In this document: positions 27,001 through 34,556 of the stretch, piece by piece
How the letters are laid out: every line of letters begins with the position of its first letter
How positions within the stretch are numbered: the stretch's first letter is position 1
Assembly: GCA_963836085.1 (NCBI GenBank)
Contig: CAWIHT010000005.1
Location: 1-64,000, forward strand
Origin: JAHEEL01 sp963836085
GTDB lineage: Bacteria > Actinomycetota > Acidimicrobiia > Spongiisociales > UBA5794
Length of the DNA: 64,000 bases
Direction of reading: 5' to 3'
Notes under the pieces: generated by a model
What the model saw: the letters and a program-made list of their open reading frames with translations, nothing else
Databases searched by the model: none
Told to the model about the DNA's origin: nothing
Made by a program: the position numbers and the translations under genes

Positions 27001-27647
27001 CGTATACGACCGAGCAGGCGCAGGCCGAGGCAAGTCGGTGCGTTGACTGTGACACGATCTGCAGCCTGTGTGTCGGTGTGTGCCCAAACATGGCGCTCAT
27101 GACGTATCAGACGGATGCGTTCGTCGCGGACATCCCGTCGTTCCTGGTTGATGGCGGCACGCTCGTCGAGCAGGGCAGCACCCGGTTCCGGATCGACCAG
27201 CCCTATCAGATTGCAGTCCTCAGTGACTTCTGCAACGAATGCGGGAACTGCGTCACCGCCTGCCCGACGTCCGGCAAGCCGTACCAGGACAAACCACGGC
27301 TCTACCTCGACCGCGATGAGTTCAATGCGGAGTCGTCGAACGCCTTCATGGTGAAGAAGGATGGCGAGGTCGTCACGGTGTTGTCGCGGTTCGACGGCGA
27401 GACTCATCGACTGTCGATCAACGGTTCCGTCGAGTACTCATCGCCGAACGTGTCGGCGTCGTTCGATGCGACATTCGGACTCGTCTCGGCGACGCCGGGA
27501 GCGTCGGCCTCGGACGGAGACGCCGTATCACTCGGCGCAGCGGCCACGATGTATGCGGTCTGGAAGGGCCTCAACGAATCGATGCCCTATCTGCCGATCG
27601 TAGATGCAGCCGGCACACGGATCGGCCAACCGGCCTACGCCGGCTAG
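24075..27647 (+). CDS. YgfK-like Fe-S/FAD oxidoreductase (putative selenate reductase subunit family)
   Basis: The 1190-residue protein combines three parts. Residues 1 to about 480 resemble a dihydroorotate-dehydrogenase-like barrel (TPFGVAAGPHTQMAQNI, TMHGCPPEEIEQI). From about 530 a glutamate-synthase small-subunit-like region follows, with Fe-S cysteines (APCVDECPVSQDVP, CDHLCETTCIRTH), an FAD site VAVIGAGPAGIAAAQDLA and an NAD(P)H site VGVIGAGDTAMDCAR. A C-terminal ferredoxin part has CVDCDTICSLCVGVC and CNECGNCVTACPTSG. It is longer than E. coli YgfK. The ATG at 24075 follows AGAGGAG and lies 17 bp after the amidohydrolase gene. It probably moves electrons to or from the hydroxylase; selenate reduction is an annotation, not a demonstrated role. 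Confidence 0.87.
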   Translation: MSDRFQPITMEQLTDWVFDELETNNSIFGIPKQAFFTPSETDRFRQPNYGTVLDTPFGVAAGPHTQMAQNIIVAWLVGARFIELKTVQTLDELDVNKPCIDLEDEGYNVEWSQELKVYQSFDEYLRAWVLIHALHKKLGFPGDAPGMIFNMSVGYNLEGILEPNVQWYLDTMDDASEYLGPYVDIVAERYPEVRDVEIPAQISNTMTLSTMHGCPPEEIEQITTYLLNERGLHTSVKCNPTLLGAERVRGIINDELGFSDIVIPDEAFGHDLKYVDAVPMFHNLKRIARSKGLTFGLKLSNTLEVENHRMEFPDDDMMYMSGRALHAVTTNLALRLSEEFRGDLLLSFAGGADAFNVTSLLRSGMTTITVCSDLLKTGGYLRMPQYLEELTNALDKTEACDLKDFAACTALAEHHFSAFSEMLAGAALGDSGLAFTTKDAHELATYLGGEWHGPVSEAVHRWSVERGYSEERAATLTTLALRTLARVNLRSYAHEVQEDWRYRKESFRTDRSKTSRKLGLFDCIEAPCVDECPVSQDVPAYMRAVREGRFDDAVNLTRADNPVPSILGRVCDHLCETTCIRTHLDQPLAIRDMKRFIMSHETSPEVPERTASIDTKVAVIGAGPAGIAAAQDLALAGATVTIFEAHGYPGGMVGGAIPAYRLPQEQIDQDMAILEDLGVEIRYNQTAGEDFTLEDLRTDGFDQVFVAVGAQLPKFLGVEGEDSDGVIDALRFLRSVREEDPIPVGPRVGVIGAGDTAMDCARSAWRVGATDVAIIYRRTIDQMPADREEVGACLEEGITIEELASPRGLHVEDGKLVGLIATRTEYRGDRDSSGRKIPHDIEDSEFEIPLDTLILAISQHSMLEFFGDAVPALTSRGYLEVDPDTFESSIPGIYAGGDVAADGPSSIVKAAADGQAAAAAIIAAVSGIAVDTTPLPIPTTRDLPSLVIRRAHREYRVPSVHTALNERDNFNETMLTYTTEQAQAEASRCVDCDTICSLCVGVCPNMALMTYQTDAFVADIPSFLVDGGTLVEQGSTRFRIDQPYQIAVLSDFCNECGNCVTACPTSGKPYQDKPRLYLDRDEFNAESSNAFMVKKDGEVVTVLSRFDGETHRLSINGSVEYSSPNVSASFDATFGLVSATPGASASDGDAVSLGAAATMYAVWKGLNESMPYLPIVDAAGTRIGQPAYAG

Positions 27648-27665
27648 CGGGATGACCCAGCGAGA

Positions 27666-27690
27666 GAGGACACCGGATTCCGGTGTCCTC
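27666..27690 (+). terminator. Terminator hairpin of the xanthine dehydrogenase operon
   Basis: Arms GAGGACACCGG and CCGGTGTCCTC form a perfect 11-bp stem with loop ATT, 18 bp after the ygfK-like stop. There is no T-run, as is common in high-GC genomes. Confidence 0.75.
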
Positions 27691-27705
27691 GGCTGCGGTC
27701 TGGCC

Positions 27706-27789
27706 CTACCGCTTTGCGCGCTTGGCGTGGAAGGCCGCGGCGACGATCTGGCGGGAACGGTTCATCTGCAATGCGACATCGGGATGCAT
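27706..27789 (-). CDS. Possible 27-residue basic peptide
   Basis: An ATG at 27789 opens a short frame, MHPDVALQMNRSRQIVAAAF followed by HAKRAKR. Upstream are an AAAGGGGC stretch and a -10-like TATTAT at 27833-27838. Its MHP opening, amphipathic helix and basic end recall short actinobacterial peptides of unknown role. It is divergent from the Lrp-type gene. Only coding potential, promoter context and the plausible helix support it. Confidence 0.4.
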   Translation of the reverse strand: MHPDVALQMNRSRQIVAAAFHAKRAKR

Positions 27790-27874
27790 GATGCACGCCC
27801 CTTTCGTGGTGGTTCTTCCGTCAACAGCGTAAATAATACAACTTTTGTTCCCTATATGTGTAAGAATCTCCGGT
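27790..27874. promoter_or_regulatory. AT-rich divergent promoter region upstream of the Lrp-type gene
   Basis: This is one of the few AT-rich stretches in the window (around 27831-27870: AAATAATACAAC, TATATGTG, TAAGAAT). It carries TATTAT on the minus strand and TATATG and AAGAAT on the plus strand as -10 candidates. Lrp-type regulators commonly control their own AT-rich promoters. Confidence 0.5.
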
Positions 27875-28327
27875 ATGGATGATATCGACCGGAAGATCAT
27901 CGCCCTTCTGGCGGAGGACGGCCGCCTTCCGTACCGCCGCATCGGCGAATTGACCGGCGTAGCGACCACGACCGTCCATCAGCGGGTGCGCCGCCTCACC
28001 GAACGAGGGGTGATTGCCGGCACGAGAATCACGATTGATTGGGAGGCCATCGGCCTCCCGGTCACGGCGATGGTCAGTGTCGAGGCACCGGGCGGTCTCC
28101 CCCTCGCCGAGGTTGCAGCGTCCATCGAAGCCCTGCCGTTCGTTCAGGACTGCTACGCCGTCACCGGCGAGTTCGATCTCCTTCTCACGATTCGAGCCCG
28201 TTCGTCGGACCATCTCGGCGAAGTACTCGAGAGCATCCGCCGGTTCGCCCCCGGACGGAGCCGGACGGTGGTGGTCCTTGCCACCTATTTCGAGGGCCGC
28301 ACGCCCGATCTACCGGATCGGCCCTGA
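27875..28327 (+). CDS. Lrp/AsnC-family transcriptional regulator
   Basis: The 150-residue protein has an N-terminal winged HTH (MDDIDRKIIALLAEDGRLPY, then LTGVATTTVHQRVRRL) and a C-terminal RAM ligand domain (VTAMVSVEAPGG, VQDCYAVTGEFDLLLTIRARS). The ATG at 27875 gives the family N-terminus; a start at 27845 would add ten residues across the promoter. It has no neighbouring amino-acid operon, so the target is unknown, possibly the divergent short peptide gene or distant genes. Confidence 0.9.
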   Translation: MDDIDRKIIALLAEDGRLPYRRIGELTGVATTTVHQRVRRLTERGVIAGTRITIDWEAIGLPVTAMVSVEAPGGLPLAEVAASIEALPFVQDCYAVTGEFDLLLTIRARSSDHLGEVLESIRRFAPGRSRTVVVLATYFEGRTPDLPDRP

Positions 28328-28348
28328 CGCCGCCGGTAGACTCGAATC

Positions 28349-29674
28349 GTGGACAGCTTTCCCTTCTGGATCCTCTTCGGTGTACTCGGACTGCTGATCG
28401 CGGCCGGCGCCACGATCGGAGCGAAGCGGCAGATGGCGTCGATGAACCAGGCATGGCAGGTCGCCGCCGAGAGGCTCGGATTCTCGTTCATGCCCGGCAC
28501 ATGGCGCGGCGGGCCCACCATGACCGGCCTGCTCGACGGCGCTCCCGCCGAGATCAAGACCTATGCGAAGAGCAGCGGGAAGAACTCGACCCGCTACACC
28601 CGCTACACCGTCTCGTTTCCTTCGATCGGGATCGGCCTGCGCCTCCAACGTCAGTCCGGACTCGGGATGTTCCTCAAGGTCCTTGGCACCCAGGACATCG
28701 TCATCGGTGAGCCGGTCTTCGACGAGGCGTTCATTGTTCAGGCGGCCGACCCTCAAGCAGCCCGGGCCGCGCTGGGTGCGGGAACCACCATGGTCCTGAA
28801 TCGCCTGATCGCCCTCCACCCCGAGATTGTCGTGTCGGACGATCGCATCGTCCTCGACCACCGGTCGACGGTGCGAGACGCCGATACGCTCGTTTCGACA
28901 CTCCGCAGGCTCGCCTCTGCGGCGGGCGCCCTCTCAGATGCCGGTCAGTCTGAAGCGCTGACGAAGCTCGTCGAGCAGCGACTCAACGGGAACCTTCCGA
29001 GTGACTACGAGCCCGACCCGGCACGGGAACAGTCCATCGATGAACGCCTCACCATCGGCGAGGCGCTGGTGGCATCTGGATCTCTCGACACTGCTCGGCG
29101 CATGTTCAATACGCTCGGAGCCCAACTCCCTGCGGATGTCGAAATCGCTGGATGGTCCAAGCAGACGCGCCGCCCGACCGAGCCGCAAGCGGATGCGTCG
29201 CCGCCCGATATCGCACCGGCGGCGGCACCCGAGCCGCCTTCAGTCGAAACGTCAGAATCTGGGCCACTCCCCGATTCCGATGACCAGGGCGACGACGGAC
29301 GCGACCGTGATGCGGTCGTGATGGCGACCAATCTCTTCGGTGAGAACCGCCTCAGTTTCGAGACGGCGCAGCGGTACTCCGACCTCTATGCCGGTCGCAG
29401 TATCGAGTGGACGGGCAAGGTCCGCGAGGTGGAGAGCACCGAACGCGATCGAATCCTCGGAGATGGACCCTTCACCAAGGCGATTGTCGACATCGCCTCA
29501 CTGGAGAACGACCTGTTCGGCAGCACCGTCGTGAGCGCCGTCGTTGCGTTCCCCCAATCCGGAGACCGACGACTCGCTGAAGGTCACGAGATCGAGTTCA
29601 CCGGCACGCTGGCCGGCATCGACGCACTCGTAAGAACCCTCTACGTGACCAACGGACAGCTCACACAGCGGTAG
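28349..29674 (+). CDS. Unknown membrane-anchored cytoplasmic protein
   Basis: The 441-residue protein begins with a GTG at 28349 and a single membrane helix (FWILFGVLGLLIAAGATIGA). A soluble domain of about 200 residues follows (AAERLGFSFMPGTWRGG, VFDEAFIVQAADP, IALHPEIVVSDDRIVLDH) that resembles DUF3137-like membrane proteins. A Pro/Ala/Ser linker at about 265-315 leads to a C-terminal domain with short beta motifs (GRSIEWTGKVREVESTER, EGHEIEFTGTLAGIDALVR) like a small OB-type fold. I do not recognise a function. It lies 21 bp after the Lrp-type gene in the same direction and may be co-transcribed. Confidence 0.7.
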   Translation: MDSFPFWILFGVLGLLIAAGATIGAKRQMASMNQAWQVAAERLGFSFMPGTWRGGPTMTGLLDGAPAEIKTYAKSSGKNSTRYTRYTVSFPSIGIGLRLQRQSGLGMFLKVLGTQDIVIGEPVFDEAFIVQAADPQAARAALGAGTTMVLNRLIALHPEIVVSDDRIVLDHRSTVRDADTLVSTLRRLASAAGALSDAGQSEALTKLVEQRLNGNLPSDYEPDPAREQSIDERLTIGEALVASGSLDTARRMFNTLGAQLPADVEIAGWSKQTRRPTEPQADASPPDIAPAAAPEPPSVETSESGPLPDSDDQGDDGRDRDAVVMATNLFGENRLSFETAQRYSDLYAGRSIEWTGKVREVESTERDRILGDGPFTKAIVDIASLENDLFGSTVVSAVVAFPQSGDRRLAEGHEIEFTGTLAGIDALVRTLYVTNGQLTQR

Positions 29675-29681
29675 TCACCAC

Positions 29682-29722
29682 GGAGAGCGCTGGACGCTCG
29701 GGCTGGTAGCCGGCAGCTCTCC
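29682..29722. terminator. Hairpin between convergent genes
   Basis: Arms GGAGAGC and GCTCTCC enclose a 27-nt interior that can also pair locally (GCTGG/CCGGC). It lies between the stops of the membrane-anchored protein gene (plus) and glyS (minus) and may serve both. Confidence 0.45.
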
Positions 29723-29723
29723 C

Positions 29724-31031
29724 TTACTCCGGAAGCCGATCCGCGAGGTATGCCACCAGGTTCTCGATAGGAATCCGATCCTGCTGCATGGTGTCTCGAT
29801 CACGGATCGTCACCTGATCGTCGTCGAGCGTATCGAAATCGACGGTGACCGCATACGGCGTCCCGATCTCATCTTGGCGGCGATAGCGGCGTCCGATGGA
29901 TTGCGTGATATCGACTTCGATCATCCAACGGCTCCGGAGCAGATCTGCGATCCGATTCGTGGTCGAGACGAGATCCTCCTTCTTCGACAGCGGAAGTACC
30001 GCGACTTTCACGGGCGAGAGCCGGGGATCCAGCTTGAGGACCGTGCGCTGCTCACCGCGCACCTCCTCCTCCTGGTAGGCATCGATGAGGAAGGCAAACG
30101 TCGTGCGGGTCGCTCCGGCGGCCGGCTCGATGACATACGGCGTGAAGCGCTCGTTGGTGGCGGGGTCGAAGTAGGTCAGGTCCTCACCTGAGTACTCGGA
30201 GTGAGCTTTCAGGTCGAAGTCGGTCCGGTTGGCGATCCCTTCGAGTTCGTCCCAGCCCCACGGGAAGAAGTAGTCGACGTCGTAGGTCCCCGAGGAGTAG
30301 TGCGAAAGCTCGTCCTGTTCGTGCTCGCGGAACTGGAGGTTCGTCTCGGTCATCCCGAGGTCGATGTACCAGTTGCGGCGCTCGTCGACCCAGTAGCGGA
30401 ACCACTCATCGGCCTCATCCGGGTGACAGAAGAACTCCATCTCCATCTGTTCGAACTCCCGGGTGCGGAACACGAACTGCCCCGGTGTGATCTCGTTGCG
30501 GAAGGATTTGCCGACCTGGGCGATGCCGAACGGCAGTCGCTTTCTGGCCGTGCGCCGGACATTCTCGAAGTTGATGAAGATGCCCTGGGCGGTCTCCGGT
30601 CGTAGATAGACCGAGTTGTCGTCGCTCTCGACCGGGCCCATGTGCGTGCGGAACATGAGGTTGAACTCACGGGGCTCCGTGAACGAGTCCTTGGTGCCGC
30701 ACGAGGGGCACTGGCCGGGATCCTCGAGCTTGTCGAGACGGAACCGGTTGTGACACTCGCGACACTCGACCAGCGGATCCGAGAACGACGCGAGGTGGCC
30801 GGACGCAACCCACACCTTCGGTGACTGGATGACGGCGCTGTCGATCCCGACGATGTCATCACGCATCTGGACCATCGACCGCCACCACTGGTCCTTCACG
30901 TTGCGGAGTAGTTGGGCACCGAGGGGCCCGTAGTCATAGGCCGATCGAATACCTCCGTAGATCTCGGAGGATTGGAAGACGAAGCCTCGCTTCTTGGCGA
31001 GGTTGACGATGGTGTCGAAGTCGGCGGGCAT
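29724..31031 (-). CDS. glyS: Glycyl-tRNA synthetase, dimeric class II type
   Basis: The 435-residue synthetase charges tRNA-Gly. Motif 1 region KRGFVFQSSEIYGGIRSAYDYGP, zinc ligands CRECHNRFRLDKL and CPSCGTKD, and motif 2 FRNEITPGQFVFRTREFEQME are present. The C-terminal anticodon domain holds PRLSPVKVAVLPLSKKEDLV. It is the single-chain alpha2 type usual in actinobacteria, not the bacterial alpha2beta2 type. It begins 82 bp after the uppS stop with a hairpin between. Confidence 0.96.
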   Translation of the reverse strand: MPADFDTIVNLAKKRGFVFQSSEIYGGIRSAYDYGPLGAQLLRNVKDQWWRSMVQMRDDIVGIDSAVIQSPKVWVASGHLASFSDPLVECRECHNRFRLDKLEDPGQCPSCGTKDSFTEPREFNLMFRTHMGPVESDDNSVYLRPETAQGIFINFENVRRTARKRLPFGIAQVGKSFRNEITPGQFVFRTREFEQMEMEFFCHPDEADEWFRYWVDERRNWYIDLGMTETNLQFREHEQDELSHYSSGTYDVDYFFPWGWDELEGIANRTDFDLKAHSEYSGEDLTYFDPATNERFTPYVIEPAAGATRTTFAFLIDAYQEEEVRGEQRTVLKLDPRLSPVKVAVLPLSKKEDLVSTTNRIADLLRSRWMIEVDITQSIGRRYRRQDEIGTPYAVTVDFDTLDDDQVTIRDRDTMQQDRIPIENLVAYLADRLPE

Positions 31032-31077
31032 ACCAGTCTTTCGGTGAGGCGGTGATCGGAGATGCTAACGGGGTTCA

Positions 31078-31122
31078 GGGTTCAGCTACCAGCTACCGGC
31101 TTTCGGCCACCAGCTAGAACCC
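31078..31122 (-). terminator. Hairpin at the end of uppS
   Basis: GGGTTC (31078-31083) pairs with GAACCC (31117-31122), with AGCT segments and a GGC/GCC inner pairing inside. It overlaps the last codon of uppS and precedes glyS on the minus strand. The inner AGCTACCAGCTACCGGC resembles the repeat just beyond the glyS stop. Confidence 0.5.
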
Positions 31123-31896
31123 GTCCAGAACCGACGGCGGGTCCTCTTCGGGGGCGGCGTCGATGGCTTTCCCGAATCTGCGGTCGCGGTGTTGGTACTC
31201 AGCGACACACCGGGCGAGTTCGGTCTGGTCAAAATCGGGCCAGAGGACCGGGGTGAACACGAATTCGGCGTAGGCCGCCTCCCACAGGAGGTAGTTCGAG
31301 ATCCGCTGCTCCCCCGATGTGCGAATCAGCAGATCCGGATCGGGCATATCCGGCCGATAGAGCCGTGCAGCGATCGCCGGTTCGTCGACGTTGGCCGGGT
31401 CGAGAGTGCCGGCTGCCACCTCCTCGGCGATCTGGCGAGCAGCGTGCGCAATCTCCGTCCGGCCGCCGTAGTTGAAGGCGTAGACCATGTTGAGCTTCGT
31501 GTTGTGCTTCGTCTGCTCTTCGGCGATCCGCATCCGGTCGAGGACCGGCGGGGGGATACGCGGATCGTCGTGGTCTCCGATGAAGATCACCCGAACGCCC
31601 AGTTCGTCGAGTTCGTCACGTCTCCGTTCGAGCAGATCGACGTTGAACTCCATGAGAAACGAGACTTCGTTCGCATCGCGGTTCCAGTTCTCGGTCGAGA
31701 ACGTATAGACCGTGAGCCATTCGATGCCGAGGTCGAGGGCGCCGTGGACGACATCGAACAGAGCCGGCTCCCCCTGCGCGTGGCCGGCAGTTCGCGGAAG
31801 ACCGCGTGCGTTCGCCCACCGGCCGTTGCCATCGAGAATGATGGCAACGTGTTGTGGGATCCGGCTCCGATCGACCTGCAGCTCATTCTCAGACAT
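31114..31896 (-). CDS. uppS: Undecaprenyl diphosphate synthase (cis-prenyltransferase)
   Basis: The 260-residue cytoplasmic enzyme extends farnesyl diphosphate with isopentenyl units for the lipid carrier of cell-wall synthesis. Family marks are HVAIILDGNGRWA (catalytic Asp), LTVYTFSTENWNR, FNYGGRTEI and LLIRTSGEQRISNYLLWEAAYAE. The ATG at 31896 aligns with the family and overlaps the recO end by 8 bp; a start at 31992 adds unrelated residues. Confidence 0.95.
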   Translation of the reverse strand: MSENELQVDRSRIPQHVAIILDGNGRWANARGLPRTAGHAQGEPALFDVVHGALDLGIEWLTVYTFSTENWNRDANEVSFLMEFNVDLLERRRDELDELGVRVIFIGDHDDPRIPPPVLDRMRIAEEQTKHNTKLNMVYAFNYGGRTEIAHAARQIAEEVAAGTLDPANVDEPAIAARLYRPDMPDPDLLIRTSGEQRISNYLLWEAAYAEFVFTPVLWPDFDQTELARCVAEYQHRDRRFGKAIDAAPEEDPPSVLDGF

Positions 31897-32608
31897 CGAG
31901 CAACTCCATAGAGTCGAGCCGGCGTTCGAGGTGATACTCGAGGAACCGTCGCGTGATGCCGAGTGCCTCGCCCGACATTGATGAGTCGGCATCCGGCAAC
32001 GCGGCCAGGTCGGCCGCAGCAGCGTCAGCGAGATAGTCGGTCACCCCGGCCCGCAGCGCATACGCCCCTGGTGTTCTGCAACGATCGCACAGGGCCCCAC
32101 CGGCAGCGAAGCTGAACCGCGTGAGACCCTCCTCGGCACCGCACCCGGCGCAGTGTTCCAAGGCAGGGGCAACGCCAACGATCGCGGCAGCCTTCAGCAG
32201 GTACGCGGTGAGGAGATCGGGGTGCGGCGTGTCGCCGTCGAGTGCGCGGAGGCCGCGCTGGAGAAGAAGGAACAGACGCTGCGACGGCTCGTCCTCTTGG
32301 GCCACCACATCGGCAACCTCGATCATCGTTCCTGCGGTGACGACCCGGTCGAGATGCTGGCGGAGTGTCGGAAAAGCCTCGATGATCGAGACCTGGGTGA
32401 TCATGTCGAGATTCTTTCCCTCGTAGAGCACAAGATCGACGTGAACGCAGCTCTCGAGGCGACCCCCGAAACGGCTCTTCGTCTTGCGGACACCCTTTGC
32501 GACGGTACGGAGCTTGCCGCGATTCGGGCTGATCAGGACAACCACCTTGTCGGCCTCACCGAACGAGTACGACCGGAGCACGATCCCCGTGTCGTTATAG
32601 AGCGCCAT
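31889..32608 (-). CDS. recO: DNA repair protein RecO
   Basis: The 239-residue mediator loads RecA on SSB-coated DNA in the RecFOR pathway. The N-terminal OB fold is DTGIVLRSYSFGEADKVVVL followed by RGKLRTVAKGVRKTKSRFGG. A C-terminal zinc site fits CAGCGAEEG and CDRCRTPG. The ATG at 32608 (MALYNDTG) is the family start. The 268 bp between this gene and the S-layer gene hold nothing I recognise. Confidence 0.93.
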   Translation of the reverse strand: MALYNDTGIVLRSYSFGEADKVVVLISPNRGKLRTVAKGVRKTKSRFGGRLESCVHVDLVLYEGKNLDMITQVSIIEAFPTLRQHLDRVVTAGTMIEVADVVAQEDEPSQRLFLLLQRGLRALDGDTPHPDLLTAYLLKAAAIVGVAPALEHCAGCGAEEGLTRFSFAAGGALCDRCRTPGAYALRAGVTDYLADAAAADLAALPDADSSMSGEALGITRRFLEYHLERRLDSMELLDV

Positions 32609-32876
32609 GAAGCTGAGGGTACCGGTGGTAGTCGATGTAGCCGGGAACCGTCGAACGCCGCCGACCCGATCAGCCGGTCCCCGGGAGCGTCGTATTCCGT
32701 ATGCGACGCGATGAATCACCGCAGGCCCAGAAGGTCATGCTTCGTAGCGGCGACCCCGTTGGCCAGGTACGTGACGAAGACGTGCATGTCCGGATCGTGC
32801 TTCGACCGGTGCTACTCGATCGACACGTGCGGGGCCTTCTCGACAGCGGCCGACGGCATCGACCCCCGCCTGAAGG

Positions 32877-33563
32877 TCAGCCGGATGTGTTGCGAAGGTT
32901 GTCCACTCCAATCGCTGTGATCTTGGTGTGCTGCACGATCGCGTTCCCGCCGAAGTCCCGGCACTGTAGAACGGCGCTGCCATTGTTGGCGACGTTGGCC
33001 ACGACGGTGAACGCTGCCGGCACATTGTGACCCGGCTCGAGCGTCGCGGCTACCAGATCCCACTGACCGCCCGCAACCAGACGACAGTTGACGTTGACCT
33101 GAGTCCCCGCTTGCAGGTAGGACTTGGCCACGAACACGTAGCTGCCCGCCGGCAGATTCTTCAGTTCCAGCATGGTCCCGTATGCAGTGGGCATGTGAAC
33201 CCCAGCATCATGGAACGTCGAGAACCCATCGCTGGTGAGATCGTCCGGCGTCTGCCCGTCGAGGGTATCGGCGTTGTCCGCTTCGATGGCGGTGGCGGCG
33301 TCGACGACTTGGTTGACGGCGAGTCGGTGCATGAACGCGGACATCTGTTCACGGGTGACGTTGTTTCCCGGGCAGTAGCGGTCGTTGGCCGGCGGGTTGC
33401 AGCCGGCGGTGATCGCGTTGTCCTTCATCCATTGGATGTCGGCGACGAAGACGCTACTCGCGGCGACGTCGGTGAATCCGGCGGCTGCGATGGCTGCTGC
33501 GGGTACGACGAACAGTGCGAATGCTGCTGTGATGAGCAGGATCCGTTTCACGGTCCTGTGCAT
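32877..33563 (-). CDS. Secreted protein with one S-layer homology domain
   Basis: The 228-residue protein has a signal peptide (MHRTVKRILLITAAFALFVV to AAAIAAAG) and one SLH repeat (FTDVAASSVFVADIQWMKDN, then GCNPPANDRYCPGNNVTREQMSAFMHRLA). A beta-rich C-terminal domain follows (VHMPTAYGTMLELKNLPAGS, FVAKSYLQAGTQVNVNCRLV) with paired cysteines. The GCNPP...YCP version with REQMSAF is common in acidimicrobial and related secreted proteins. The ATG at 33563 has GGGGG 7 nt upstream. It probably sits at the cell surface; its ligand is unknown. Confidence 0.85.
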   Translation of the reverse strand: MHRTVKRILLITAAFALFVVPAAAIAAAGFTDVAASSVFVADIQWMKDNAITAGCNPPANDRYCPGNNVTREQMSAFMHRLAVNQVVDAATAIEADNADTLDGQTPDDLTSDGFSTFHDAGVHMPTAYGTMLELKNLPAGSYVFVAKSYLQAGTQVNVNCRLVAGGQWDLVAATLEPGHNVPAAFTVVANVANNGSAVLQCRDFGGNAIVQHTKITAIGVDNLRNTSG

Positions 33564-33680
33564 GGCGACCCCCTTTGGTCGAGGCGACCGCGCGCCGTGC
33601 GCGGCGCCACCACCAAGGCTTCGCGGGTCTCGCCGACCGGGCCAGGGTACAAAGACCACTCCGCGTTCGACGTGGCGGCT

Positions 33681-34556
33681 CTAGAACCCCATGCGGTCGA
33701 GGGTGGACTCCCGACGCTGCCAGTCCTTCTCGACCTTGACGCGGAGTTCGAGGAACACCGGCACGCCAAAGATCTTCTCGAGTTCCTTGCGGGTCTCGGC
33801 GCCGACGGTCTTGATGAGTTCGCCGCCCTTGCCGATCACCATGCCCTTCTGGGACTGACGCTCGACGTAGACCGATGCCGGGATGTAGAGCGCCCCGTTG
33901 TCACGCTCCTCCATGTCACCGACGACGACGGCGAGCGAGTGTGGTAGTTCCTCACGCAGGCGGGCGAGGTACTTCTCTCGCACGAGTTCCGCGGCGAGCA
34001 ACTGGTCCGGCTGATCGCTGTGCATGTCGGGGGGGAAGAAGAACGGGCTCTCCGGCATCAGCGGTTCGAGTTCGCCGCGCACCGCCTCGATGCCGTCGCC
34101 CTTGAGGGCGGAGATGGGGACGAAGGCGTGGAAGTCCCACTCCCCTGCCTTCGTGAGTTGGGTGAGGATCTCCGGTTGTGACGCCCGATCGACCTTGTTC
34201 ACCGCGACGACAACCGGCGCCCCCGACGTTGCCAGGCGCTCGGCGATCCGGCGGTCGCCCGGTCCGATGGGCTGTTCCGCATCGAGCACGAACAGGGCAG
34301 CATCGGCATCGGCGATGGAACCGTAGACAAGCGCGTTGAGCCGCTCACCGAGGACGTTCTTGGGCTTGTGCAACCCGGGGGTATCGACCAGCACTAACTG
34401 GGTCTCCCCGCTGGTGGCGACGCCGCGGATGGCGTTCCTGGTCGTCTGCGGTCTCGGCGAGGTAATCGCCACCTTCTCCCCGACCAACGCATTCACCAGC
34501 GTCGATTTGCCCACGTTCGGGCGGCCGACGACGGAGATGAAACCTGCGTTGGTCAT
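33681..34556 (-). CDS. era: GTPase Era
   Basis: The 291-residue GTPase assists 16S rRNA maturation and 30S assembly. G-motifs: GRPNVGKST near residue 10, T in the effector loop RPQTTRNAIRG, DTPGLHKP and NKVD. The C-terminal KH domain is KGMVIGKGGELIKTVGAETR. The ATG at 34556 overlaps the stop of the upstream CBS-domain gene by 4 bp. Confidence 0.96.
   Translation of the reverse strand: MTNAGFISVVGRPNVGKSTLVNALVGEKVAITSPRPQTTRNAIRGVATSGETQLVLVDTPGLHKPKNVLGERLNALVYGSIADADAALFVLDAEQPIGPGDRRIAERLATSGAPVVVAVNKVDRASQPEILTQLTKAGEWDFHAFVPISALKGDGIEAVRGELEPLMPESPFFFPPDMHSDQPDQLLAAELVREKYLARLREELPHSLAVVVGDMEERDNGALYIPASVYVERQSQKGMVIGKGGELIKTVGAETRKELEKIFGVPVFLELRVKVEKDWQRRESTLDRMGF

Noticed and set aside
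32609..32876. A gene between recO and the S-layer protein gene
   Set aside because: Frames on both strands give no recognisable protein and no ribosome-binding site.
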